Shown: piece by piece, positions 8,201 to 15,481 of the stretch
How the letters are laid out: every line of letters begins with the position of its first letter
Numbering within the stretch: the first letter of the stretch is position 1
Virus record (IMG/VR): IMGVR_UViG_3300017743_000159
Coordinates: 1-21,844 of that record
Length of the DNA: 21,844 nucleotides
Direction: 5' to 3' (one strand)
Source: a virus
Made by a program: the position numbers and the translations under genes
The notes under the pieces: generated by a model
Told to the model about the DNA's origin: nothing
What the model saw: the letters and a program-made list of their open reading frames with translations, nothing else
Database searches by the model: none

Positions 8201-10466
8201 CAATAAGAGTATTTTGTATACCTGTTGTAATTGCTCTACCTGCTATATGACCAACTGCTGTATTATAAACATCTGTAGCTGTAGTGAAGTTTTGTGTTTC
8301 TAAAGCCGCTGTTCCAATAGCAACACTTCTACTACCTAGAGTATCTGAGGTTAAAGCTAAGTACCCTAGTGCAACATCACTGGCACCAGTAGTAATAGCA
8401 TCTCCTGCTAGGCCACCTATTAAGGTATTGAGTGTGCCTGTTGTGACTGATATCCCTGCTTCAAAGCCAACTGCTGTATTGTAAGTATCTGTAGCTGTAG
8501 TGAAGTTTTGATTAGTTAAAACGTTGTAGCCTATAGCTGTACTTCTACTACCCCTTACATCTTGTGATAATGCATTATTTCCAACAGCGGTATTAAAATC
8601 AGCATCAGTTAAAGCGTCACCAGTTGATACACCTATGGCAACGTTTCTTACCCCTGTATCAACAGATTTACCTGCATCAAAACCCAAAAATGTATTTTGA
8701 TCACCAGTAGTAATAGCAGTACCAGCTCCATCACCTACAACCGTATTATAGTTACCGCCAGAAGCAATGCTGTTACCTGCGTTTACACCTGCACGAAAGT
8801 TAGATGTACCTGCTGTGGCTGTTTGTAGTGTACCGCCTGTGGATGCTATTATGAGGTTACCGCTGCTGTCGATGCGCATACGTTCAGAAGCAGCCGTTCC
8901 AAATTGCATAAACTGACTACCGTGGTTGAAAGATATAAAACCATCCTCATCTGCACCACTATCTTTAAATGCTATGGTGCTGCCGTTAGAAGCACCTGAG
9001 AAAATGGTAATACCTTGGTTTCCACTCCCAGAACCAACCACTAATTCGTCTGCATTTGTTGAACCAGTAGAAGAAGATTGACCAATTAACACCCGACCAG
9101 CACTGTCGATGCGCATACGTTCTGTGTTGGCTGTACTAAAAGCTAACTGATTGTCAGCGGGTCTGTATATTGCAGCGGCGGTTGAAGGGGTAGAAATTGA
9201 ACCACCAAAATGTATGTAGTTATCAAACTTTGCAGTTCCGTTGACGTGTAACGGATCAGACGGAGAACTCGTACCAATCCCAACCCGATCATTGCCACCA
9301 TCAACAAACAGCATATTAGCGTTGCCATTAGACTCAACACGGAAGTCTATGTCTATACTTTCTTCATTTATAACAACTTCAGCTTGAGTGCTATCATGTG
9401 TCATATTAATAAAACTTCTATCTGCACCAGCAGTAATAATATTAAATGACATACGGCCATCTTCAGTGCCGTTGCTTGCGTCTTTTATTTGATTGACGAT
9501 TTGACTATACACTGTAGAATTATCTGCATCATCCTCACCTAGAAACTGTATTTTACCTAATTGATCACTATCAGCAGGGCTACTAGAGTTACGGTTCATT
9601 ACAAACAAAGGACCAATAGATGCATCAGCATCAGTAGAAACAAGAGTAAGTTGTGCAGTATTATCAGCAGTTGTAATAGTAGCACCAGAAGACGATGTAA
9701 TAGCACCATCAACTTGTAGAGTAGATGCCATATCAACAGCACCATCTATGTCCACCACATCTAGGTTGGTTGTACCGTCTACGTCTATGTCACCAGAGAT
9801 GTCTAATGAAGCAAAGACAGATGTACCTGTTCCAGTGATAGTACCAGATACGTCTAGGTTAGCATTAACATCTACTAATGTAGCATTAAGTTCAATCTCA
9901 TCTGTAGCATTAATATCTAGTACAGTTGCGCTGGGGGCATTGATGAACTGTGAAGCATCATTGAACTGAATAGCCATTGTACTGTTAAGCAGTAGTCCTG
10001 TGTCAGCTACGTGTGTCAGTGTAACATCTGTATCTGCACCAAAGCCTAGTACGGCAGCATCACTGTCTAGCGTAAGGTCATCACCAACTAACAGATCATT
10101 GTTAATATCAACTGCACCAGTTACAGCTAGAGTACCTGTAATGCTTGCGTTTTCGTCAACATCAAGAGTATCTATATGGGCTGTACCATCAAGGAACAGG
10201 TCTTTATACTCTAAGGAAGATGTACCCAGATCAACCGTATTATCAGTCTTAGGACGAAGTACAGAAGCTGTAGCTACAACATCTTGGCTAGGGCCAATCG
10301 TTTCAATAGGAGCACCCTCACCAGCAGTACCATCGTGGGTATGACCTGATGAATTGTTAAATGCAGATTGTACTGCGTCAAACTCACCATCTAAGTCAGA
10401 CGCATTGATAATGTTTCCGTCAGCAATATTGTTTGCTGTATCGTTACGTGTGTAACCTGTTCCCAT
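5259..10466 (-). CDS. Tail fibre / adhesin with YadA-like head repeats and C-terminal S74 chaperone peptidase
   Basis: 1735 residues. The N-terminus (YTRNDTANNIADGNIINASD, then GHTHDGT) is a recurrent phage fibre attachment-type domain. Residues about 80-240 are repetitive beta/coiled segments (TGTLAVTGAVDINNDL and similar). Next come stalk motifs with ERMRIDS (about 445 and 525). Residues about 555-1580 are many NTAVGxxAGxxxTTG-type units, as in trimeric autotransporter (YadA-like) heads. The last 126 residues, from SDERYKEEI at S1610, match the intramolecular chaperone/auto-protease S74 domain, ending in a coiled coil (LEARIATLEG). Known S74 proteins trimerise and then cleave just before that Ser. 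A strong ribosome site (AGGAAGAGAG) precedes the ATG. It lies directly after the nozzle-like gene. Role: host receptor binding. Confidence 0.93.
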   Translation of the reverse strand: MGTGYTRNDTANNIADGNIINASDLDGEFDAVQSAFNNSSGHTHDGTAGEGAPIETIGPSQDVVATASVLRPKTDNTVDLGTSSLEYKDLFLDGTAHIDTLDVDENASITGTLAVTGAVDINNDLLVGDDLTLDSDAAVLGFGADTDVTLTHVADTGLLLNSTMAIQFNDASQFINAPSATVLDINATDEIELNATLVDVNANLDVSGTITGTGTSVFASLDISGDIDVDGTTNLDVVDIDGAVDMASTLQVDGAITSSSGATITTADNTAQLTLVSTDADASIGPLFVMNRNSSSPADSDQLGKIQFLGEDDADNSTVYSQIVNQIKDASNGTEDGRMSFNIITAGADRSFINMTHDSTQAEVVINEESIDIDFRVESNGNANMLFVDGGNDRVGIGTSSPSDPLHVNGTAKFDNYIHFGGSISTPSTAAAIYRPADNQLAFSTANTERMRIDSAGRVLIGQSSSTGSTNADELVVGSGSGNQGITIFSGASNGSTIAFKDSGADEDGFISFNHGSQFMQFGTAASERMRIDSSGNLIIASTGGTLQTATAGTSNFRAGVNAGNSIASGGNYNTVVGDGAGTAITTGDQNTFLGFDAGKSVDTGVRNVAIGVSTGDALTDADFNTAVGNNALSQDVRGSRSTAIGYNVLTNQNFTTATDTYNTAVGFEAGISVTTGTLNTLIGGLAGDAITTGASDVALGYLALTSDTLGSRSVAIGTAALETQNFTTATDVYNTAVGHIAGRAITTGIQNTLIGGLAGDVLTDADFNVALGYAALSGDTLGSKSTALGFSALETQNFTTATDTFNVAVGYEAGHLVTTGTNNTILGANALSSDTLGSRSVAIGKRALATQNFTTATNTYNVAVGDSAGSAVTTGISNTIIGGLAGDALTDADFNVAIGLGSLGADTLGSKSVAVGTAALQAQNFTTATDSHNTAVGHNAGNDVTTGVQNTLVGSLAGDALTDADMNVAIGYLALTADTLGSRSVAIGMNSLQAQNFTTATNTYNTAVGHNAGAEVTTGIENTLIGGLAGDALTSAGNNTALGAYALTTDTLGSKTTAIGNGALFSQNFTTATDSYNTAVGHAAGVAVTTGIQNTLVGGLAGDALTDADNNIAIGYVALSSDTLGSSSVAIGTSALAVQNFTTATNSYNIAIGRNAGASVTTGVENTLIGGQAGDALTTGLANTALGAFSLGADTKGKYSVAIGQGALVTQNFTTATDVYNVAVGYRAGVSVTTSLKNTLIGGLAGDGITSGDGLNVAVGYGSLGAASSNTQENVAIGVDSLKTEDGHGRNTAVGYQTLQTLNAGALAYNTALGWQAGIAVTTGINNTLIGASAGDALTDADENVAVGKAALGADTLGSKSTAIGHQTLATQNFTTATETFNTAVGHFAGYAVTTGVQNTLIGGLAGDALTTGGSSVALGYEALSGEDTGWYNVAIGAGALKVQNHHANNYNVAVGYNSGVAVTTGIQNTFIGALAGDGTDDGGSNTAVGYLALSGNCGSENTAVGKQAGTAITGTLNTVMGVAAGVNITSGDGNTVIGHDAGRQGTDLATGDNNTLVGRETGVSAENATGQNVFGKGVVGNQNNSFTFGIGTSDSLILAGATSISAPSDERYKEEITTSTAGLAFIKDLRPVTFKWKKEKDIPSDHRSFVEGSETRVMCSNGETNHGFIAQEVKTAIDAHSEIKDGFKMWSADAMDGRQRVGESSLVPILVKAIQELSAKNDALEARIATLEG
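5262..5639 (-). other. S74 intramolecular chaperone domain with predicted self-cleavage site
   Basis: This is the C-terminal 126 codons of the fibre. The SD.R.K core at S1610-D1611-E-R1613-Y-K1615 marks the expected cleavage point just before S1610 (codon 5637-5639). LRPVTFKWK, NHGFIAQEV and LVPILVKAIQEL are the usual conserved blocks of the domain. The assignment rests on motif recognition. Confidence 0.85.
6330..8510 (-). repeat. 216-nt (72-codon) tandem repeats in the tail fibre
   Basis: The heptapeptide QNFTTAT occurs ten times, at 8490-8510, 8274-8294, 8058-8078, 7893-7913, 7677-7697, 7461-7481, 7245-7265, 7029-7049, 6813-6833 and 6330-6350. Spacings are 216 nt except one of 165 (216 minus 51) and one of 483 (two units plus 51). 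Each 72-residue unit is 21+17+17+17 residues. Degenerate units without QNFTTAT lie near 6110-6170 and 6540-6620. Confidence 0.9.
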
Positions 10467-10483
10467 AACTTACTCTCTCTTCC

Positions 10484-12463
10484 TTATTGCCTGTCGTGCG
10501 CTGCAAACTCTAGTGTAGCTGCGTCTAGTGAGAACGGTGGATCTGTTCCCTCAAAGATATATTGTATTGATATAACAAAACCTGAACCTACTACTTGATT
10601 ATTAAATACAGATATTAGTTTACCACCATAACTACCTGTACCAAAAGATGATACACCATAAAATGCAACAGTAGCTGTTGTATTAGCTATAGGTACAGAT
10701 GTAGGCTGTATCTTATTAGGTTCATCAAAATCAAACTTTAATGTTGCGTTACCATCTACTGAACCTTCAGGGTCAATGTATGTAGACAGTTTATACATTG
10801 TCTTTCTTATACGTGGATCACTCATAGCAAAGAAAGGTGTACTAAATGAAGATAGTATATTTGAACCATCAAAGCTATTACCGCTCTCCATGCGATAAAC
10901 GTAACCGTCACTATTAGCAAATATAATTACTTCATCTGCATCGTTAGTAGAGAATACACTATCCGCTATATAAGAACGTATACCCCTAGTTTCAGCCCAA
11001 GCCATACCTTGAGAGGTCTGATCAGCAAACTGCGTACCAAGTATACCTTGTGATGAATCCTCACTAATAGCTGCAGCATAACCAAATAATCTGTACTGGT
11101 TTTTCTTTCTAATTACACACGAGCTAAACTTAGTATTAGAACTAAACAGTTGATTTGTTTCACCTTGAATAGGTCTTGACGCAACAGCTAAACCAAAGTC
11201 ACCAATACGATCAGTTGCACTTAATAGTCTAATACCGTCAGGCCCAACAAATGCAATGTCACCACCTACCTCTTGAATAGTATCTTCTTTAATACAACCA
11301 ATGTCTAGTGATATAGGTTGCAACTGAAAGTCAGCTATTGTATTACCTACAAGCCTATGTATTTTACCACGGCTAAAGATAACTAACTGTTCACGAAAAA
11401 CTATTAAACCTGTTATGTCATCTGTGACATTTATAACACCCGCACCATTAGCTGCAGTGAAGTCATTATCTGTAAATGGTGCAGTAAAACTTAATGTACT
11501 ACCTTTACCAAAGAATAATTGGCTTTTAAAGGATACTACATGATCAGCACCATCTACATCACTTGGTGCAGCAGTAAGTTCTGTAAAAGTTGTACCGTCA
11601 TACTTGTAAGGTTTATTAGTACCGTCCACTACCATAACCTCAGGTGTACCGCTAAAGTTATATCTAGTAAATCTGTTTACACCGCCCAGCGCCCTCTCTG
11701 TAGCTAAGAACGTAATAGCTGCATTATTAGCAGGGCTAGAAGCTAGGGCAGGGTTAATTGCTAGAGTAGAACCACCAGAGCTTACTGTAGCATCTGACGT
11801 AACCGTGTAAACTTTCTCAATACCTGCTACAGTAAATGTATCACCTGCCTGTGGTGTACCTGTAAGTCCATCTACTGCTAGACTTGTACCAGTTTGACTT
11901 GCACCGTTTACTAGTACAGTTCCATATGAAGGTACGTTTATTTGTGTCCAACCTGATCCGCTAGACTTAAATATATCACCGTTACGATAAGCTACGGCAT
12001 TCTGATTAAAGTAGTACAAACCCTCTATTAAATCAGATGTATTAGTAAAAGTAATTGCAGCCTTGTCAGCAGGTGAACTAGCTAATGATGTAGTAAGTGT
12101 AATAGCTGCTGAGTTATTAGCTGCACTAAATGTTACACCTGATGTAGCAATAGTGTAGGTTCCTGTTACACCAGCTATCGTTAGTGTGTCACCATCCTGT
12201 GGCGTAGTATTAATATTAGCTATGTTTAGCGTAGTACCAGACTGACCACTACCTTGTACTTTAGGCATACCATATGGTGGTACAGTAGTAGAGTCAAATT
12301 TATTAAACCCCTCTATACGTCTATAGCCACCCTCAATAGATGGCTCAAAGTTACGCAAAGTTCGAGCAGAGCCAGGAGAGTTAATACCTTGCTGTAAAGG
12401 GCTTATGTTTGTTATTAAGCCACCCTTGAACTCAACAGGGTATGTCTGCCACTGTGTAGGCAT
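10484..12463 (-). CDS. Tail nozzle / stabilisation-like protein (P22 gp10-type role)
   Basis: 659 residues. The N-terminus (FKGGLITNISPLQQGINSPG, then NFEPSIEGGYRRIEGF) is characteristic of podovirus 'stabilisation' or tail-hub/nozzle proteins that close the tail. The body is beta-rich, with propeller-like strands such as LIVFREQLVIFSRGKIHRL and DIAFVGPDGIRLLS. Residues about 62-139 and 176-252 are two copies of one beta domain (QSGTTL.., PQDGDTLTIAGV, ASSPADKAAITF against QTGTSL.., PQAGDTFTVAGI, ASSPANNAAITF). It lies 2 nt after the 240-aa adaptor and is followed at 17 nt by the fibre, which fits a tube-nozzle-fibre order. The ribosome site is weak (GAG), so translation may be coupled. The family call is by recognition. 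Confidence 0.8.
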   Translation of the reverse strand: MPTQWQTYPVEFKGGLITNISPLQQGINSPGSARTLRNFEPSIEGGYRRIEGFNKFDSTTVPPYGMPKVQGSGQSGTTLNIANINTTPQDGDTLTIAGVTGTYTIATSGVTFSAANNSAAITLTTSLASSPADKAAITFTNTSDLIEGLYYFNQNAVAYRNGDIFKSSGSGWTQINVPSYGTVLVNGASQTGTSLAVDGLTGTPQAGDTFTVAGIEKVYTVTSDATVSSGGSTLAINPALASSPANNAAITFLATERALGGVNRFTRYNFSGTPEVMVVDGTNKPYKYDGTTFTELTAAPSDVDGADHVVSFKSQLFFGKGSTLSFTAPFTDNDFTAANGAGVINVTDDITGLIVFREQLVIFSRGKIHRLVGNTIADFQLQPISLDIGCIKEDTIQEVGGDIAFVGPDGIRLLSATDRIGDFGLAVASRPIQGETNQLFSSNTKFSSCVIRKKNQYRLFGYAAAISEDSSQGILGTQFADQTSQGMAWAETRGIRSYIADSVFSTNDADEVIIFANSDGYVYRMESGNSFDGSNILSSFSTPFFAMSDPRIRKTMYKLSTYIDPEGSVDGNATLKFDFDEPNKIQPTSVPIANTTATVAFYGVSSFGTGSYGGKLISVFNNQVVGSGFVISIQYIFEGTDPPFSLDAATLEFAAHDRQ

Positions 12464-12465
12464 AC

Positions 12466-13188
12466 TTAGCTAACTCTCGATGCATTTGATTTACGGGCAA
12501 TGTGGTAGATACGTGTATCCCTCAAGTAGTCATAACGATTAATATAAAGTGTACGCATGTTCTTTATACCAGCTTCAAACTTCTGTTGTTGTATATTTGC
12601 ATCTTGAGTATTACCTCTAAATAAATATGCGTAATACATAGATCCATCTACAATAACATAACGGAACTGTTCAGGTACACTAGGTACATCAGTTGCATTA
12701 ATTAAATCTACAGGCAATCTATAATACTCATACACTAATTCGTAAGCTTTATCTGGGGGTGGTACTACACCATACTCCATATTAGGTGTACGGAATACAC
12801 TCTTAGGCAAACCTCTTATAGTATCACTAGTATTATACTCATTATCAATGAACTTGTCAAGGTATTCTTCGTAAGAAAGTATTTTTAATTTTTCTGTTTG
12901 ATTATTAAATGTAGAGTTACGCTTAATGCGAAAGGTATCCATGTCAGGTGTTTTCATATCACTAGGTAAAGCGTACCGTGTTTCACCTGCAGTAAGTGTA
13001 TCTTCTTGTTCTACGTGGTTAAAGGGCCACTCAAACTCATGCTGATTAACAAAACGTATAGCTGCATTCACACTGTCTTTAGCTGCACTGTAAAAACCTA
13101 CAGCGTTACCAAAGTTAGAACTTGTAAGCTCAACTTCGTTTAAACGCTTGTTGACATCATTTACTAAACCTAAAAAGTCATATGCCAT
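12466..13188 (-). CDS. Head-to-tail adaptor / tail-tube-like protein (SU10/P22 gp4-type)
   Basis: 240 residues. A helical N-terminus (FLGLVNDVNKRLNEVELTSS) and a W-rich segment (NQHEFEWPFNHVEQEDTLTA) are followed by GETRYALPSDMKTPDMDTFR and an aromatic YELVYEYYRLP segment. The C-terminal helix carries QQQKFEAGIKNM. This pattern, placed just before the nozzle-like gene, matches adaptor proteins that sit beneath the portal in short-tailed phages. It starts 1 nt after the stop of the 115-aa gene, with AAGGG about 10 nt before the ATG. An alternative reading is a tail tubular protein A-like role. The function is inferred from family resemblance and gene order. Confidence 0.75.
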   Translation of the reverse strand: MAYDFLGLVNDVNKRLNEVELTSSNFGNAVGFYSAAKDSVNAAIRFVNQHEFEWPFNHVEQEDTLTAGETRYALPSDMKTPDMDTFRIKRNSTFNNQTEKLKILSYEEYLDKFIDNEYNTSDTIRGLPKSVFRTPNMEYGVVPPPDKAYELVYEYYRLPVDLINATDVPSVPEQFRYVIVDGSMYYAYLFRGNTQDANIQQQKFEAGIKNMRTLYINRYDYLRDTRIYHIARKSNASRVS

Positions 13189-13189
13189 A

Positions 13190-13537
13190 TTAGCGTTCCC
13201 TTACACGAAGCTTAATACTTCTTTCAGCTATACTACCTGTACTATCAGTCATAGTACAAAAGAAAGTATACTCTTCATTATTTGTACCGCCAGCTACATT
13301 AATTGTAGCAACTGTGGTTGTAGAAGACTGAGCAGTGTTTTGAATAGTATCAGTGCTTGCACCACTTGATGCAGTATTTAAATCTTGTCCTGCAGCTAAG
13401 GTAGTTTTTGTAGTATATGATGTAGTTTTAACTGACCAAACAACACTTGCTATAGTTGCACTACCTAAGAAACGTGACCAGTCTACACTGTAATCTAACG
13501 TTTCATCTGGGTCTTTATTAGGCCATCTAAAACTCAT
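13190..13537 (-). CDS. Fibre-tail adaptor-like protein
   Basis: 115 residues. It starts with FRWPNKDPDETLDYSVDWSR then FLG, a pattern I associate with phage fibre-tail adaptor proteins. A single beta-sandwich-like domain follows (ASVVWSVKTTS, STTTVATINVAGGTNNEEYT, CTMTDSTGSIAERSIKLRVRER), ending in a sequence typical of Ig-like domains. The ribosome site GAGG is 7 nt before the ATG. It lies 2 nt after the 58-aa gene and just before the adaptor gene. It may connect fibres to the tail; this is a family-level inference. Confidence 0.7.
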   Translation of the reverse strand: MSFRWPNKDPDETLDYSVDWSRFLGSATIASVVWSVKTTSYTTKTTLAAGQDLNTASSGASTDTIQNTAQSSTTTVATINVAGGTNNEEYTFFCTMTDSTGSIAERSIKLRVRER

Positions 13538-13539
13538 AT

Positions 13540-13716
13540 CTAGTCCTCAGTTGCATGTACAGTACGTTCCGCTGCAGTAGTTTGTCTTTCTATAAAGATT
13601 AATCTAGACTGCTGAGAAATACGTATTGTTCTATCTTTTGTTGTAGTACCACGTTCAATAAATATAATTCTATTCTCTTGAGGTACTCTAGCTGTTCTTT
13701 CCGCTGATGTAGTCAT
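13540..13716 (-). CDS. 58-aa beta-repeat small protein
   Basis: This short ORF runs from ATG at 13716, directly abutting the stop of the 235-aa gene, to TAG at 13540-13542. A GAGGG lies 8 nt upstream, so the gene is well supported despite its length. Apart from the first six residues it consists of two 22-residue units (RTARVPQENRIIFIERGTTT... and RTIRISQQSRLIFIERQTTA...) and a third partial one (RTVHATED). The alternating pattern suggests short beta strands. The 235-aa protein just upstream ends in the similar RRRTIYIARAA. From memory, tiny Arg/Glu/Val repeat proteins of this style occur in head-tail clusters of many short-tailed phages, without known function. Confidence 0.75.
   Translation of the reverse strand: MTTSAERTARVPQENRIIFIERGTTTKDRTIRISQQSRLIFIERQTTAAERTVHATED
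13567..13698 (-). repeat. Two 22-codon repeats in the 58-aa protein
   Basis: These are two adjacent 66-nt units. Shared positions are R-T-x-R-V/I-x-Q-x-x-R-I/L-I-F-I-E-R-x-T-T. Confidence 0.85.
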
Positions 13717-14424
13717 CTATGCAGCCCTCGCTATATAAATAGTCCTACGTCTGCTGTACTGTTCTTTAAAGGCATCAAAGTTAAATACAACACCTGTGGC
13801 TGTTATTGAACCTGCTTGACCTAAAGCATTTACACCAGTAGGGAATACTTCTGATCCGTACTCTATTTGACCTAGTGCAGTAGTTCCTACAACGTCTACA
13901 AGAGTTACAGTGTTGGATAAGGTTACTGTACCTACTTGACCTGTAGCTAATACAGAAGCCATAGCCTCAGATGTATTCTCTACTACAGTGCCTACTGCAC
14001 CTGTTGCACTTACGCCAGTTAAACCTGCAGCAGTATGAGTTTGTACAGTGTTTACTTGACCTGTGGCACTTACACTTTCAAGTACCTCAGTAGGTTTCTC
14101 TTCTACTGTATTTACTTGTCCTGTACCTGCAACACCAGTAAGTGTAACTGTGTTGCTGTGCTCTAAGGCTCCTATTGCCCCTGTACCTGCAATACCTGCA
14201 AGACCAGCAGCAGTATTAACTTGTATCGTACCTAGAGCGGTAGTACCAAGAGTATTGTCAGTAACCCGCTCTGTTATATCTATCTCAAAGCCATTAACAC
14301 TTACAGGTTGTAATGCGGATGTTCCAGCTACACCTGTAAGACTTGCTGAGATAGTTGTTACACCATACTCTGCTACACCGTATCTACCAGTGCCGTAACG
14401 TGCAGAGGTGGCGATAAAAGCCAT
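13717..14424 (-). CDS. 235-aa repeat protein of the head/neck module
   Basis: After an N-terminal stretch rich in Gly and Tyr (ARYGTGRYGVAEYG), residues 75-214 are seven 20-residue units of the type L-x-G-V-x-A-T-G-x-V-G-T-V-x-x-N-T. Two looser units precede them. The C-terminus is charged (FDAFKEQYSRRRTIYIARAA). The pattern predicts a repetitive beta structure such as a rod or solenoid. No enzymatic motif is visible. The ribosome site AAGGG is 6 nt before the ATG. It lies 10 nt after the 145-aa gene and abuts the 58-aa gene. A virion surface or fibre role is inferred from position; the exact function is unknown. Confidence 0.8.
   Translation of the reverse strand: MAFIATSARYGTGRYGVAEYGVTTISASLTGVAGTSALQPVSVNGFEIDITERVTDNTLGTTALGTIQVNTAAGLAGIAGTGAIGALEHSNTVTLTGVAGTGQVNTVEEKPTEVLESVSATGQVNTVQTHTAAGLTGVSATGAVGTVVENTSEAMASVLATGQVGTVTLSNTVTLVDVVGTTALGQIEYGSEVFPTGVNALGQAGSITATGVVFNFDAFKEQYSRRRTIYIARAA
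13783..14202 (-). repeat. Seven 20-codon (60-nt) repeats
   Basis: Exact 20-residue spacing is kept across seven units in the 235-aa protein. Conserved positions are V4, T/A6-G/T7, G/N11 and V/I/L13, and several units end NTxx. Confidence 0.85.
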
Positions 14425-14434
14425 AGTCTACCCT

Positions 14435-14872
14435 TTAAGCAATACGAATGATTGCTGTGCTTGCTCCTGCAGCAGGAAACTCAATAGTTAAATCACCTGC
14501 AGTGGCACTTACTGTACCACCAAAGTCAACTACTGCAATAGCTTTATTAGATTGTGATGCGTTATAAATAATACAACCATCTGCTGATGTAGTCACATTT
14601 GCAAAAGTCTCATCTGCAAAGTCCACAATAGCTGTTGTACCACTTACTGAGATAGATGCACTATCAAGTACATTACCACCTGCACTATAGTTTGTACCAG
14701 ATGACTCATCAGAGTTACCTGTTACATCACTGTAATTAGTTGTAGCTGCACCATATGTGCCGCTAGGTGAAGCCTTAATCAAAGCAAGTTTAATACTATT
14801 AGTATCCAAATCATGGATACCACCAAGTAGCTCTGACTTGAAACTTGTACACATTGCTGTTGTAATACCCAT
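14435..14872 (-). CDS. 145-aa conserved-type virion structural protein
   Basis: The frame opens with GTG at 14908, but the better start is ATG at 14872, with AAAGGA and a 7-nt spacer before MGITTAMCTSFKSELLGG. The GTG lies inside a hairpin and lacks a ribosome site. Recognisable segments are IKLALIKASPSGTYGAATTN, YSDVTGNSDESSGTNYSAGG and a beta-rich C-terminus ending AAGASTAIIRIA. From memory this 'TAMCTSFK.ELL.G...F.IALIK' pattern recurs downstream of capsid genes in short-tailed phages as an unassigned virion protein, possibly an accessory capsid or neck protein. I cannot name a function. Confidence 0.8.
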   Translation of the reverse strand: MGITTAMCTSFKSELLGGIHDLDTNSIKLALIKASPSGTYGAATTNYSDVTGNSDESSGTNYSAGGNVLDSASISVSGTTAIVDFADETFANVTTSADGCIIYNASQSNKAIAVVDFGGTVSATAGDLTIEFPAAGASTAIIRIA

Positions 14873-14899
14873 AATAAATCCTTTTGATAGGTAGCCTAA

Positions 14900-14923
14900 A
14901 GGGGCCACTCGAAAGTAGCCCCT
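14900..14923 (-). other. RNA hairpin between the 177-aa and 145-aa genes
   Basis: On the minus strand AGGGGCTAC and GTGGCCCCT pair as a 9-bp stem (one G-U) around a 6-nt loop, starting 10 nt after the stop of the 177-aa gene. No U-run follows, so it is not a canonical Rho-independent terminator. It may stabilise or delimit the capsid mRNA, or cause partial termination. Confidence 0.55.
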
Positions 14924-14932
14924 AAAGTTATT

Positions 14933-15466
14933 TTAGATTTGATCACGCTGGGCAATAGCAGCCTCTGTGTGAGCAGCAGAAATATCTGCAATTACTGCAT
15001 ACACACGTAAGCGTCCAGTTGCAGCAGCGGCACCAGCGATTGTTACATCAATGGTATCAGCAGCACCAACAAGAGCCAATGCAGCAGCAGCATAAGTAGA
15101 AGCTGCACCTGTATTAACAACGTTAGCTTCACCGTTAGTACCTTTTGCAAGATACGTACCTGCAGCAGCATCTAAAGCTGCACCATCGATGATGTCATCA
15201 CCGCCAGCAAAGTCAATATTACAAGTACATGATGCAGTAAAAGATTTCATAATCTCTGCACCACCTGCAAGCATTACAGACTCTGCTGGAATCTCCAACA
15301 GTTGAAAAATGTCACCGTCTGCAATAGTAGCACCTGCAGCAATCATGGCATCAATATCCAAGATAGCTTCAATGGTACGTACTGCGTTACCTACTACAGT
15401 GGGAACAGCAAGAACGTCTGCACCAACACCAGCAGTATCAACGGAAGTCATGTCAAAAGTAGCCAT
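14933..15466 (-). CDS. 177-aa Ala/Gly/Asp-rich protein, putative capsid accessory (decoration) protein
   Basis: It follows the coat gene by 15 nt with a strong ribosome site (GGAGGG). The sequence is small-residue-rich and acidic (ATFDMTSVDTAGVGADVLAV, MIAAGATIADGDIFQLLEIP), with predicted beta strands near the C-terminus (ATGRLRVYAVIADI). There is no membrane or signal segment and no catalytic motif. Proteins of this composition directly after the coat gene are commonly seen in virions, where decoration or head-fibre roles are usual. The role here is inferred from position and expected high expression only. Confidence 0.75.
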   Translation of the reverse strand: MATFDMTSVDTAGVGADVLAVPTVVGNAVRTIEAILDIDAMIAAGATIADGDIFQLLEIPAESVMLAGGAEIMKSFTASCTCNIDFAGGDDIIDGAALDAAAGTYLAKGTNGEANVVNTGAASTYAAAALALVGAADTIDVTIAGAAAATGRLRVYAVIADISAAHTEAAIAQRDQI

Positions 15467-15481
15467 AAGTTATCCCTCCCC

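Noticed and set aside
6330-8510. CRISPR-like regular repeats
   Set aside because: The 216-nt period is coding, in frame and diverged, with no constant short repeat plus unique spacers. It is a protein repeat.
5259-10466. Diversity-generating retroelement acting on the fibre
   Set aside because: No reverse transcriptase, template repeat or adenine-biased variable repeat is seen in the window, and the fibre ends in an S74 domain rather than a C-type lectin fold.
14873-14908. Upstream GTG start for the 145-aa gene
   Set aside because: It would lie in a hairpin, lacks a ribosome site and would add a poor N-terminal extension. The ATG at 14872 has AAAGGA at good spacing.
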